From assembly GCA_028622995.1 (NCBI GenBank), contig JAJQJQ010000039.1, positions 2,418,001 to 2,482,000 of the forward strand: a DNA stretch of 64,000 bases. Direction: 5' to 3'. Position 1 is the stretch's first letter. Every line of letters starts with the position of its first letter. Both the position numbers and the translations under genes were made by a program. Below are positions 36,332-47,495 of the stretch, one piece after another. The notes under the pieces are model-generated. The model had not been told where the DNA came from. It searched no databases and saw only the letters and a list, made by a program, of their open reading frames with translations. Source of the stretch: Panagrolaimus kolymaensis. Lineage: Eukaryota; Nematoda; Chromadorea; Rhabditida; Panagrolaimidae.

Positions 36332-39300
36332 ATGTGGATGGAATGGGTTTGGCTTATTTGTATTTGCTTCAGCGGAAGTGCCATAGGAGCACCAGCTTAT
36401 TCTAAAATACAGAGTTTACCAAATTTACAATTTATTCCTAAATTTAATCAATATAGTGGATACTTACCTGTAAATAGTGGAAATCAATTATTTTATTGGT
36501 AGGCTTTCTTGATGAATTAATAAAACGATAAACAAAAACATACTTGTCTTTTATTTTTCTTTTGGACTAATTTCTAAACATAAAGGTTTTTTATAACTAA
36601 TTTCGGACTTTCTTCATTTTAATTAGTAAGTTCTTTGATTTCTAATGCTTTTCTGTTTTACATCAAAGTCGAAAACTAAAAAGTTTTGTAGATTATCTTA
36701 AAAGAGCGATTTTTGAGCATCAGCCAAAAAATCAGGAAATTAAGAAAAAGTTTCTAAAAAAATTTTACTTCCTTTTATTCCCAAAAATAGTTCTTTGAAG
36801 TTACAATAATTTGCTACACTATAGTTACTATTATTAATTTCTTTAAAACATTTAATAATAATACAGTTTTTAAACTTTTTATTTAATTCCCTCTAAAAAG
36901 TTTATTTTTTGTAGCTTCCTCATTTTATAATAAGGAAGTATTATTATAAAAATAAAAATTCTTATTTAATTAAAACTGCTATATAATTTAGGTTTACAAT
37001 GGCATATGAAAATGCATCAACTGCCCCAATTCTTTTGTATCTAAATGGAGGGCCAGGTTGTTCTTCGATGCAAGGATTATTAGTTGAAATGGGACCATTT
37101 AGAGTTTTAAATTATGGTGCACAAGTGGTTGAAAATCCTTATGCATGGAATCGGGTAATTTAGTAATTTAACCGTAAAAAATAAAGCAAAAATTGTGATT
37201 TTCAGTACGCAAATGTTTTATACATGGATGCTCCAGCTGGAGTTGGATATTCTTTAAATCTCAAGAAAAATTATACTTTTACTGATTCTCAAGTAGCTGC
37301 AGATAATCACGCAGCTTTGATCGCTTTTTTCACTCTATTTCCTGAACTTAAGTCAAATGATTTTTATATTGGTGGTGAATCATATGCAGGATATTACATT
37401 CCTATGCTTGCAGACCGGTTAATAAATGATACCACATTTTCATCAAATTTTAAAGGTTATCTTGTTGGAAATGGTTGCCTCAATGATAAAATGCTTTTTA
37501 ATTCGGGAATTCAATATAATTATAATCATGCATTTATTGATGAAAGATTTTATGAATCTTCCGTTCAACAATGTTGCAATGGAAAATCAAGTGAAGGATG
37601 TAATTGGTATCAATTTATTTCAACACCTCAAAATCCATGTTATAATATTTCTTTGGCCCTTAATGAAGCGAATTTTTATGCTGGTGTTGATCCATATTTT
37701 TTGTATTTTTCATGTTATTTGGATCAACCCGATGGTCAAAATAATTTTAATCGAAGACCTTCATTGGGAAGAAATTCGGTTCAAATGATGCGAAAGCATT
37801 TGATGAAACGATTTGGAAATACTAAAGCTGCTGAAGATGCAGATGGAGATAAGCCTGCTTGTTCACATTATGATGATATGGTTTATTGGTTAAATCGAAA
37901 TGATGTTAGAAATGCTATTCATGTTCCAGCAAGGGTTCAAGAATATGCTACATGCAGGTTTGACTTTTTTGAACAAAGACACTTTGGCACAAATAATGGT
38001 TTAATTTCTAAATTTAAAATCCCCAGTTTTTTTTTTTTCACCGTAAAAATGATAAACTTAAATTTTATATTACAAAAAAATAAACAAGAAAAATTTTACT
38101 CATTGTCGGTTCACTTTGAATGGTGGAGGTTCAAAGCTCAAATGATTCACAGCTCTTCTTTGACAATGGGAAGCCTCAATGTTTAAAAAAATAATGAAAT
38201 GTTTGTTGAAAACAAAAATAGCTTCCATTTAAATTTCGACATAGCCGTTCCTTCTTTTTTTAGAAATGGCATTGGTTGTTGATGAAATAGTTTGGTGCTA
38301 AAAATAGTAAATTCAAAAAATGCAATGTTTTTTTATTTGCTTGAACCAAACATTTTACCGTAACATTTTTATACAAAAAAAAGATTATTATTGATTTATT
38401 TCCATTAACTTTTGGGGTTGTATTCAATAAAGTTTATTAATGCCAAATTTGGGAACATTTGAATCTCAATAATTAAATTAAGACTTTTATCAATTTTAGT
38501 AGAGATGTTGAAGCAGGTTACATAACTGAAATCGATGATGTTACACCCTTTGTTCAAAGAGCCATCAAAGCAGGCTTGAAAATTTTATTTTTTAATGGCG
38601 ATGTTGATAGTGTTTGCAATGTTGTTCATAATTTACAGGTTTTTTTCTCCCAAAATGCTTCAAAGTCGCTAATAATTTGCTTTTTTAGTTTGTATCAAAT
38701 CTTAACCAATCTCTTCTTCAACCTGCAACCCTTTGGAATTTTGATCTTGATCTTCCATCCACAGCTGGACTTTATACAGCTTATAAAGGTATGTATTTAT
38801 TATGGGAAACATTCTCTTAGAGGTTTATCTTTCCTCTACCAAACCCAAGCCAAAGCAAAAAACATTCAACTGTCGCGCGCGCGTTTTTTTTTCTGACCTC
38901 AGAAAGATATTCAAGCTAAAGATTACGCAATTGTAAATCGTCCTAGGTCATTGAGCAAATAGCGGCACTGTCTTTTCAAAAAAAAAAAAAAAACAGAAGA
39001 TCGAAAGAAAAAAATTGTTTACGACCCCAAAAAATGAGGAGGGAGAGATTTTTGTAGAGAGCAAAAACCACAACAAAAAAACAAGCAGCAAGCAATGGCA
39101 TGTTTGCATTTATCGAAAAACATATATACACACATACAGAAATGTCATAAAAATTGCCTATTTTCATCGATGGCACATACACACAACATACATAAGCAGT
39201 TTTGCACTCGAACCATGGCGGAGGAGGAAGATAGAGGGAGTCTTAAAAAAATTTCTAATCCACTCTTAATAGAAAAAAAAATAGAAATTGGGGCCGGACA

Positions 39301-39903
39301 CGTGCCTTTCCTCAAATTCATTTAGGTCAACGGAAAAAAAAAGCGATTTGTTCAACCTGAATCTTTTTCTTCTTCTTTGCATTTCATCCATCTCCTCCTG
39401 CTGACGAGACCTTGATTGCGCAATGCCATACATCTTTCTTTCTATCTCTCTATCTATCCCTGTCATGGGGTTTTCTATAAAAAACAAATAACAAAAATGC
39501 TGAAATGAAAAATGACAAAAATGTAATAAAATATTTGCAACAGCAGCACCAAGCAATCGTTTCTTTTAAAAACAACAGTAAGCTTTTAACGAGCTGTTTC
39601 TTGACATTGAGATGACTGACGCTTGTGACAAATGGGCGCGGAAGCAATTTTTCATAAAGCTTTTATAATTTTGACATCCTACAATGTTGCCAAATTTGGA
39701 AACAGCAAAACACAAAATTCGATCACAAAATCAAATGGATGTCCCAATTTTTAGGAGTTGATTTCTTGACCGTTCTTGGTGGAGGCCATTTTCCTGCTTC
39801 ATCAGCTCAAAAACCTCGACAAGCTCTTCAAATGTTTTACAATTTTATTAATGGCTCAGATTATTCTTTACCCATTCCTAAACTTCAATCTGAAATGCAG
39901 TAA
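36332..39903 (+). CDS. Secreted serine carboxypeptidase (peptidase family S10)
   Basis: Six exons (36332-36498, 36992-37154, 37206-37957, 38500-38638, 38689-38788, 39755-39903) give exactly 1470 nt, 489 residues. A signal peptide (MWMEWVWLICICFSGSAIGA) is followed by the family start (FNQYSGYLPV). The oxyanion-hole motif NGGPGCSS is in exon 2. The triad is complete: Ser169 in GGESYAGYY, Asp397 in NGDVDSVCN and His452 in GGGHFPAS. Such enzymes cleave C-terminal residues in lysosomes or outside the cell; in worms they are common in gut secretions. The family usually has GxGHxxP with a downstream proline-rich loop, which here is GGGHFPASSAQKP. Intron 5 (966 bp) is unusually long and contains GC-richer patches and short CT-rich runs. 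A poly(A) signal lies at 40010-40015. Confidence 0.92.
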
Positions 39904-42582
39904 TGCTTGTAAGAGAGAGAGTAGCCAGTGGTCAAAAAAATAAAAAAGTATTATTCGTTTTTTGACCTGTTTGTGACGTAATTTTTTTTGTCCGTTTTTT
40001 TTATTCAAGAATAAAGAAAAAAAGAACTTACTCATTGATCAATAATAACAAGCAAAAATTAGGCACTCAAAGTTGTAATAAGAATTTGAAAAGTGATTCA
40101 TAAAAAACAAGAATTTATTACAACAACAACAATGGCAACTAATGGAATTTAAAAAAACAACAAGAGGATGATTTATTATAAAAAATATGAAAGATCACGA
40201 AAGCTTTGTAGATGAATGTATACCCGGTGATGGGATTTATAAACTCATAACCAGAGTAACATGCATCGACTTAACTTCATGTCTAAAAAAAATCAGGAAT
40301 TTTTATAGAATCAAGCTGGACAGGTGGTGGATATTTGTAAGCTCAGGTATTTTAAAAAAAGACAACCATTCATCACAATGCCGATCAACCTTGAATGAAG
40401 TCCAAGACTGTTGAATCGGCCATAATGGCACAAAAATAAAAAATAAGAATAAGGCAAAGAAGAGGAAATGGAATAAGAGAGGGCGGGGCGCCGATCTGGG
40501 TCGTTGACTAGGCCATTTCTGCACAACAAAAAAGCCAAAAAAAATAATGCAAGCAGCAAAAAAGAGTCATCCCAATTTTTTTTTCTTGCGCATTGCTGCT
40601 GCTTTGCCGCTTATGAGACCCTCTAAGAAAAAGAAAAAACACAAACCTTTTACCACCACCACCTAAAAAAGAGAAAGACGACAACGATGACGACGACACA
40701 AAAATGTGTGTTGTACGAAGCGGGAAAAAAAAGGGGGATGCGACTGCTGCTGCTGCCATCCATCGCAGTTTAATTTTTTTCCTCCTCCTTCATTTTAGTT
40801 TTTTGCCTCCCCTATATTTTTTTATTCTCACCGATCACCAACCGGCACACATAACCACGACGACGAGACCCATCCATCGCATCGCATCGTTCGCTTGCGC
40901 GTTTGTACTCTTTCCCCTTCAAATATATTTTTTGCGAATGAAATAAAATGGAAGCGCAGCACAAAATGCTTTTCATTTTTTTCTCAACGAATTGCAATCG
41001 AAGAAAAAAAGTATTGAAAAATGTGTAAATGAAACGACAAACAACAACCAGGTGCTCTCACTCGCTCACTCACGCGACGTTCCGACGGACAACGGTCATT
41101 TTTTTTCGAAAGCTGTTTTTTGTTTTCTTTCATGTCCACAACTAAACTAAAAGTTCGTCTCATATTAAATTTAAAAAAAAACACATTAAACTTTTAGCTC
41201 TTTAGACATATATATAAAAAAAGCAGCGTGGACAATGGCCGACTATTAAAAATAAAAAATAAAGGAAATGGAAAGAAAAACGCCAGAGGGAATGAGAATG
41301 AACGGCACCGACAGGCGCGCATTTTCCCGCGCTTTAAAGGAGAAAAAAAGTGGACTCTACACTACCAACCAACCATCGATGATGATAGCTCGCACAAATT
41401 TTTTTTAAAACAAAAAAATATGGAAAATAGTTCAAAGATGAAAAAAAAGAAAGAAGACACGCAAAATCAGGAAGGAATTATATTAGTACGAAGAGAAATG
41501 AGAGGAAGATTTTTTTATAAGTGATTCGCAAATATTTAAAAAACAAATAAAAAATACTAAAATTTAACAAAAAAAAGAAGACTATGTAAAATTTGTTTTA
41601 ATTCTACCGTAACAAGATTTGCTATAAAATAGAATGTTATGTTTAGATTTTTTTAGTTTTAAACCAAAGCCATATTTTTTGACTTCACCATTTTTTTGAA
41701 CTTAATTACGTTTACATTTTTTGTTTCATACATTAGTGTAAATAATTTTATTTAAATTATTTAGACCAAACCTTTTTTATAAAAATAAATTCATTTAAAG
41801 AGTGAAAGAGTTAAATTGAATCAATTTTAATCCTTTTTTTGCTCTAAAGACTCTCTCAAGATTTTATTAAATCCAAAAATATAATAAATTTTTACTCCTA
41901 AAAATCTCTCAACCAACTTTTAAAAAAATCCTAAAAAACAATCGAGGTCGATCATCAGCAACTGATAATAAGTCTATTTTTTTACTGGGTCATCGCAGAC
42001 ACACACAAAAAATAAATAAAGAAGGAAGACCGCAATCAAACTTTTACAATCTCAAATAAATCACCTTTGAAGTTTAGACTATTTCGCCCATTTTTCTTTC
42101 TTTTTTTTTGATTGGACAAAGAAAGGTTTAAAATAAATTTTGGTCAAATAAAAAAACTACACAGATGGAATTCAAAGTGGCAAAAAGCAATGAATGGTTC
42201 AAAACCAATTTATTTCAAAAAAAAATGACCACCACCTGCTTTTTCTTCCTTCCGATAGATGCCTCCGGCATTTTTTGTGCGACTTTAAAAAAACGCAGAT
42301 GTTGCAAAAAGCTAAAAAAAACAGTCATCACTTGTGGATGCAAAAAATAAGCCCATTAAAAAAATGAAAATAGCTAAAAGAAGAATCAAAAGTTAATAAA
42401 TTAATCCAAAAATCTTATAATTAGGAAAAGGGTTTTAATATAAAACGTTTGGTTTCCAAGTAAAAAGGTGGTTATAATCAATTTGCTTAAATAACTTTTG
42501 TTATGCTACAAATGCAATTGAAAATAAAAAAGTATTACGAGATTTTTTTATTACTAAAGCAGTAAGTATTCAGGTAAATAAA
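39904..42582. other. Intergenic interval with GC-richer islands
   Basis: After the carboxypeptidase poly(A) region no gene is recognisable. Between about 40,450 and 41,360 the sequence is clearly richer in CG dinucleotides than the rest of the window (for example ggcggggcgccgatctgg near 40483, repeats of cgacgacgag near 40858, ggcgcgcattttcccgcg near 41315). These islands lack a continuous frame and may be regulatory. Confidence 0.45.
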
Positions 42583-43301
42583 CTATTGTAAAACAATGCC
42601 AGCTTGCATTTCATAAAGATATGGATCTCCAGTGGTTTGCATTCCAATGTAAACTGTACACCAAGCAGGATCCAGAAATGTTCCAACAACTAAATGAGCT
42701 TCAGGTTCAGCATTAAGATTAACATTAATAACGGTGAAAGCCCAATTTTGTGCATCATTAAAAATGCCTTGAGTTTGAATTGCTGCGACAACAGGTTGTC
42801 CATAGCTTTTTAACGCTGCTTCAATCATGGCCAATTGTAATTTGTCATTTTGACAAAATGGAACGCAATAATGTATTCGAGGATCTTGATTTATACAAGC
42901 ATTGGCTAAAAATTGAAATCGTATTTAACTTTCCAAAGAATAAAATGATTATTATAATAATCCAAAAAGCTTTGCACTTTCTATTATTTTTTGCCTTTTT
43001 TATAGGTAAACCTACTGATATTTCCTGAAGCAGCGTCAACAACTTCGGCAACTGAAATATGTTTTTGAAAAAAAGATGCTTTTGTAGTCAGGTTAATATG
43101 ATATGCAACTTCGATTATTTCTGCCGTTTTATTGCCCTGTCAAAAAATGAGTGTAATAAATTTTAGTTGTTTAAAAATAAATACCAACCACAAGGCAAAA
43201 ATTATTTCCTCCAACATTAATTCCTGCAGTTCCCCAATCATTCAAACCATGTCCGGTGGTTTTCAGCCAACTCGGCGGACCAACATCGGTGTCGCATTTA
43301 C
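42583..43301 (-). CDS. Partial cysteine-containing protein, probably secreted; N-terminus not found
   Basis: Three minus-strand exons can be joined: 43301-43189, 43136-43016 and 42905-42583. They read CDTDVGPPSWLKTTGHGLND..., GNKTAEIIEVAYHINLTTKA... and NACINQDPRIHYCVPFCQND..., ending EMQAGIVLQ. N-glycosylation sites (NLT, NIT at the exon 2-3 junction) and paired cysteines suggest an extracytoplasmic protein. Exon 1 starts in phase 2, so at least one upstream exon with the start codon and perhaps a signal peptide is missing; it must lie above 43301, where the divergent kinase-like gene begins at 43421. The donor after exon 1 (gttggt) is weak. I do not recognise the family. Confidence 0.6.
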
Positions 43302-43420
43302 CTAAAAATAATTTTCATAATTTTTACATTTTGCATAGTTTTTTTATTTTCATTCGCAGTATTTTTTTACTTTTCACTTTCAATCAAAAAATAAATCATT
43401 CTCTAGTTTTTGAAGTCAAC

Positions 43421-45543
43421 ATGGAAGACGACGAAAAAAATGAGACGTCTAACGCTCGAAAATCGAAAGCAGCAAAAAGTTTGATTTTTTCTTTTCTTTA
43501 TTTTTATTAAACGTTTTATTTATTTTTAGAAAAACCTCATCAATATAAAGCATTGAAGAATCTGCCAAATCCTGATGGACATCAAAATCAACCTCGTCGA
43601 CCGCTTTTGATGGTTCAAAGCTCATTAGCAAAAATACCTGAGTCAAATTATCGTCCATCAAAACCTCTTGAAGAACTTGAAAAGGGATATACTCTTCGTG
43701 CTAAGGGACATCAATCAAAAGAAGTTTTTTGTGTTGTTGATCAATTTTCACCTGTTACTTATGTTGCTGTCAAAGGTCAAGCTGTTACAAAATCTCCAAC
43801 AACACATTACATTCGAATTGAATCCATGGATAATACTAACTCACCTAGCAAATTGGGGGTAAGGTTATAAATTATTAACCTCATCTATAATCTTTTTTTT
43901 TTTCAGCGTGAAGTCATTATTCTTCAAGAAGCAGCAACGAAAGCAATGGCTGACAATCGAAAGCACTTTTTGAATATTGTTGGCCGTGGTAGAATCGTCG
44001 AAAAGAGCTTTAATTATATCATTCTTCCATTATGTGAACGAAGCTTACTTCTATCCGGTGGTCGTCAATATACTCAATCAGATGCTCTTCGACTTTCCGT
44101 TCAATGTTTCCAAGCAATTCATGATCTTCATGCTTTGGGATTTGTTCATCGAAATTTAAATCCAAGTGTTTTTTGTCTTCGAACCATGGATAACGGTGAA
44201 GTTGGAATGTTTCTCACAAGTTTTTGGTATTCGTATCGTTTTCAAAAACGCGATGGTGTTGAATCTCGTTCACCGAAGACCTTGTGCAAGATGAAGAAAT
44301 CCAAGTTTATGCCACGAAGCTATCATTTATGCAAAGAAATTACTCGAAAAGATGATCTTGAAAGCTGGATTTATACAACTGTTCATTTGATTGAACCAAC
44401 AAGCTTAAACTGGAACAATACAATGCCTGATCTGCACGTCCTGAGTATGAAAGAGCGATTCTTTTGCGTCGATTGTAAGTTTGATTATTATGAATTCCAT
44501 TTTATGCCAACATAATTTCGCTACTAAATTTTTTTGGAGTTTTGGTAATTTTACTTTAATGATATTCCTTTTTTAGCTGATGTCGAGCCATTTGATTCTC
44601 TTCCAAGAGATATTCATGCAATTGTCAAGTATCTTCATAAGCTAGATGGTTCGCCTAATTATCCTTTTCTTGGAATGCTTTTGGCTGAAATGATCAAAAA
44701 AGAAAGAGTTCCAATTGATGGCCCATTCGACTTTCAATCAAACAAATATGCTGAACCTAAAGCTTTACAACAAGTTACCGTACGCTTGATGTTTTCTTTG
44801 CCACATACATAATATTTTGTTTTCAGAAAAAGAAATCAAAGAGTCTTCATCCTAAACATGGTAGAACAAAAGAATATCCTCCGCTTACACCAACAAATAA
44901 TCTTAAAACTTTTATCAGTTCCAATCAATTTGAAGACAATGAAGAACCTGTAGATGCTGCTCCTCTTCTCAAATCTTCAACTGATCCTAAGAAGCGTCAA
45001 ACAAGTCGAGCTAAGAAACGAATGCCTCAAGCACAAAATGAAGAAGATCCATTTGAAGGTGAAGATGCAGGTGGTGAAAAAGAAGATGTCCAAGCTCCTT
45101 TCCAACTACGAAAGCCTCTTCCATCTGCAGCAAATCTTAAACCTGTGATGATGCAAACAAAAGCCAAGAAAAAATCAACAAATAGAAAACGTCGAACAAG
45201 TCGAACAAGAACTCAATCAATTCATCAACCTGTTTTCGAACCTCAACTTAAAGAAGCACCAACATCACCACCACCGCCGCCATCTAGTACTCCACCAATT
45301 GATCGACCACCTAAAACGGCTGCTACTCCTCCTCCTCCATTGGCTCCTGCAGAAACTCAAGATCCTGAAGAAGGAGAAGATGAGAAACCTGAAGAAAAAG
45401 CAACTCAAAAACGAACTGCTGTTCCTGGTGAATTAAATGATAAATCTGGATCTGATCAAAAGCAAACTACATCGCCACCTACTGTGTTCACCGCAAATAA
45501 AGTGCCAAAACCAAAAGCTGAAGATCCTAAAGAAGAATTGTAA
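43421..45543 (+). CDS. CK1-family pseudokinase with Pro/Lys-rich tail
   Basis: Five exons (43421-43478, 43530-43858, 43907-44474, 44577-44779, 44827-45543) give 1875 nt, 624 residues. The kinase-like domain spans about residues 70-370. CK1 features are recognisable: the beta-3 lysine (VAVK, Lys101), the helix-C region REVIILQ, and the CK1-type stretch TRKDDLESWIY. The catalytic loop reads HRNLNPS (210-212), so the catalytic Asp is Asn, and the DFG position is SFW (234-236), so the metal-binding Asp is lost. Catalysis is therefore unlikely, and a scaffold role is the better guess. The last 240 residues are low complexity: basic KKKS/KRRTSRTRT clusters, Glu-rich stretches and PPPPPSSTPP. Worms have many divergent CK1 relatives. 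A poly(A) signal lies at 45579-45584. Confidence 0.88.
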
Positions 45544-46198
45544 AAAACCAACCAATTTTAATAGATGTTGTAAATTTAAATAAAATCGATACAATCAAAA
45601 ATATTAACATCATTTTTTAAGAGCAAATTAGTGAACAAAAAGCTTTATCAGTGGGAAACAAACTTTTTATCATTCTTGTTGTTTTTACTCTTTTTAACGT
45701 ATGCACGTACGAAAACCCAAATGAAAGACATTGATTTTTCAATATAACAAATTAATTTTTTAAAAATCGACAAGATGTAATCAAAATAAAACAAAAAATA
45801 ACAATATATTCAAAAAATGAATTATTTGTCGCAGCGACATCGGTTTCTTGGCCAATCTTTGGACAGATATATCATATATTTTTAAAAACTTTATCACGTT
45901 TCATAAATCGTACAAATAACATTAACTTTTGAGATGTAAAAGATTTTTAAATCAAACATAAATAATTATAAATGGTTCCATAGAAAGAAGAAATGCAGAA
46001 TCACAAGTTTAAAAGAAAGGAAGAAAAAAAAGTAACAAAGGCTTTACATTTGTATGTTTTTTTGTTTCTTGAATTTGAGCATAAAATCTTTAATCAAAAT
46101 AGGAAAAAAAAATTAAGTCACTGGTTTTTTTTCTTGAAAAAATGTAAAGTTTATAATCTGGTTTATCGTTAGTTGGAGGCTGTTATTTTTTATTGCTT
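45544..46198. other. Gap between convergent genes
   Basis: Contains the poly(A) signal of the CK1-like gene (45579-45584) and presumably the 3' side of the Crumbs-like fragment on the other strand. No coding exon is visible. Confidence 0.5.
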
Positions 46199-46477
46199 TT
46201 AAATGAGTCTTTCTTGCTTGCTTACAGTTGTCATAGGCATGGCATATGTGGATGCTACAGCATTTTCTTCTCTTGCAGGATTATATTAACCATGTAAACG
46301 TCTTGATCGTCGAACGTAACGAACAATAAAAAGTGAACCGGCAGCAATGAGGGCTATTAAAACTGAAAAAACAACTTTAATTATTTGGAATTTGTTGCAA
46401 AATTTGATGGCTTACTAATAATAGCTAAAATGGCGATTACCTGTTTTTTAGGATAGCTAAAGACCGTCGTCAATCGC
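46199..46477 (-). pseudogene. Crumbs-like membrane and cytoplasmic tail with in-frame TAA
   Basis: Two minus-strand exons join in frame: 46477-46416 and 46362-46199. They read RLTTVFSYPKKQ, a hydrophobic membrane helix (VIAILAIIILIALIAAGSLF), IVRYVRRSRRLHG, then a stop (TAA, 46288-46286), then YNPAREENAVASTYAM and a final ERLI before the real stop. Crumbs proteins have a short cytoplasmic tail with a FERM-binding GTYxP motif and end in ERLI, the PDZ ligand for PALS1/Stardust. Here both motifs and the spacing are present, but the residue between G and Y is a stop. No EGF or laminin-G exon appears upstream on this strand; the satellite array lies there instead. It is best read as a gene remnant; stop readthrough, an assembly error or a polymorphism would be alternatives. 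Confidence 0.72.
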
Positions 46478-47495
46478 CTATAAAGCATAATTTCTATTTA
46501 AATAAAAGAATTTCTTTTTATCACAATTAAGGTATCAAAAAAAAGTTTTTTTAACTTTTATGGCTTCAGCAAGCAATTCTTAACAATATTACCTGTTTTT
46601 TAGAAACCTACTCGCTTTCAAGTTTTTTAAATCTTTTACCTTATGCTTGTATATATATTCGAAAAAAAAAGAATTTTTTAAATATTAATTTTAATAAACA
46701 AAAGTATAAAACATTTTATATAAGCCACTAACATCGTGGCATAAAAATATTTTTATTAACTACATGGTAAAAAAAATCGATGATAAATGCGATGCGGCGA
46801 TATCTGAGTAAGAATACCTTTCTCAAATGGAAAATTTTTACTTTCTGTGAGTTGTCCACGTTTTTTAAAAGAATGAACTTCTACCCTTTGAAGGTTAGTA
46901 CTTTAAGAGTTTAGAAATAATAAATTCTTTAATAAGCCTTTTTGGAAATTACAGTAAACACTAACCTTGTTTTGACTTTCAGGTGTTCAACCATTTACCA
47001 GAAAGAAGAGGCGAGTAGAAGCAGCGCAAGAAGAAATTGTGGGTTTTTTAAATTGAATTTAAACGTTTAATTGTTAATTAAAATGAAAAAATTTCTTTTT
47101 TTATACAAGTAAATGTTTATTTTTGATTGTAAGAAAGACCAAAATATTATGGTCTAAACAACTTGTTACTTCATTTTTTTCTTTCATTTTTTACCATTAT
47201 TTAAACAAAATATTTCACATTGATGAAGGATGTTCTTTGTATTACAAAAATTACTTTTATTTTTCTAGCATCGCCATGACCTTCATCAACTTCATATGCC
47301 ACTCGTTCACGTGGTCCTCATCCTCCAACTTCGGCCGAAATATAATTAATCAAGAAATTTGTTTTTATGATTTTTTTAAAACCAAAAATATTTTATTTGG
47401 AGTTGACGACGTTGAGTTTTGATTGGTAGCTGAATGGCCTCTATTAAAATACATTACATAAAGTAAATTAGTCACTTCGCTAGGCGGAGATATAT
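46478..47495. other. Mixed interval with possible gene debris left of the satellite
   Basis: Two patches look coding but cannot be placed in a gene. On the plus strand, 46983-47038 is bounded by tttcag and gtgggt and reads VQPFTRKKRRVEAAQEEI. On the minus strand, about 47345-47260 is GC-rich and reads SAEVGG, stop, then GPRERVAYEVDEGHGDA followed by a possible donor. A motif cctaaaaaacaggtaat occurs twice (near 46440 and 46590, minus strand). The rest is AT-rich. Confidence 0.4.

Noticed and set aside
42165..42350. 61-residue plus-strand frame ending in a Cys/Lys cluster
   Set aside because: No signal peptide, no partner exons and AT-driven composition; likely chance.
46267..46310. A mini-intron that would remove the TAA in the Crumbs-like exon
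   Set aside because: The only possible donor-acceptor pairs give introns of 19-29 bases and would delete the conserved YNPARE motif.
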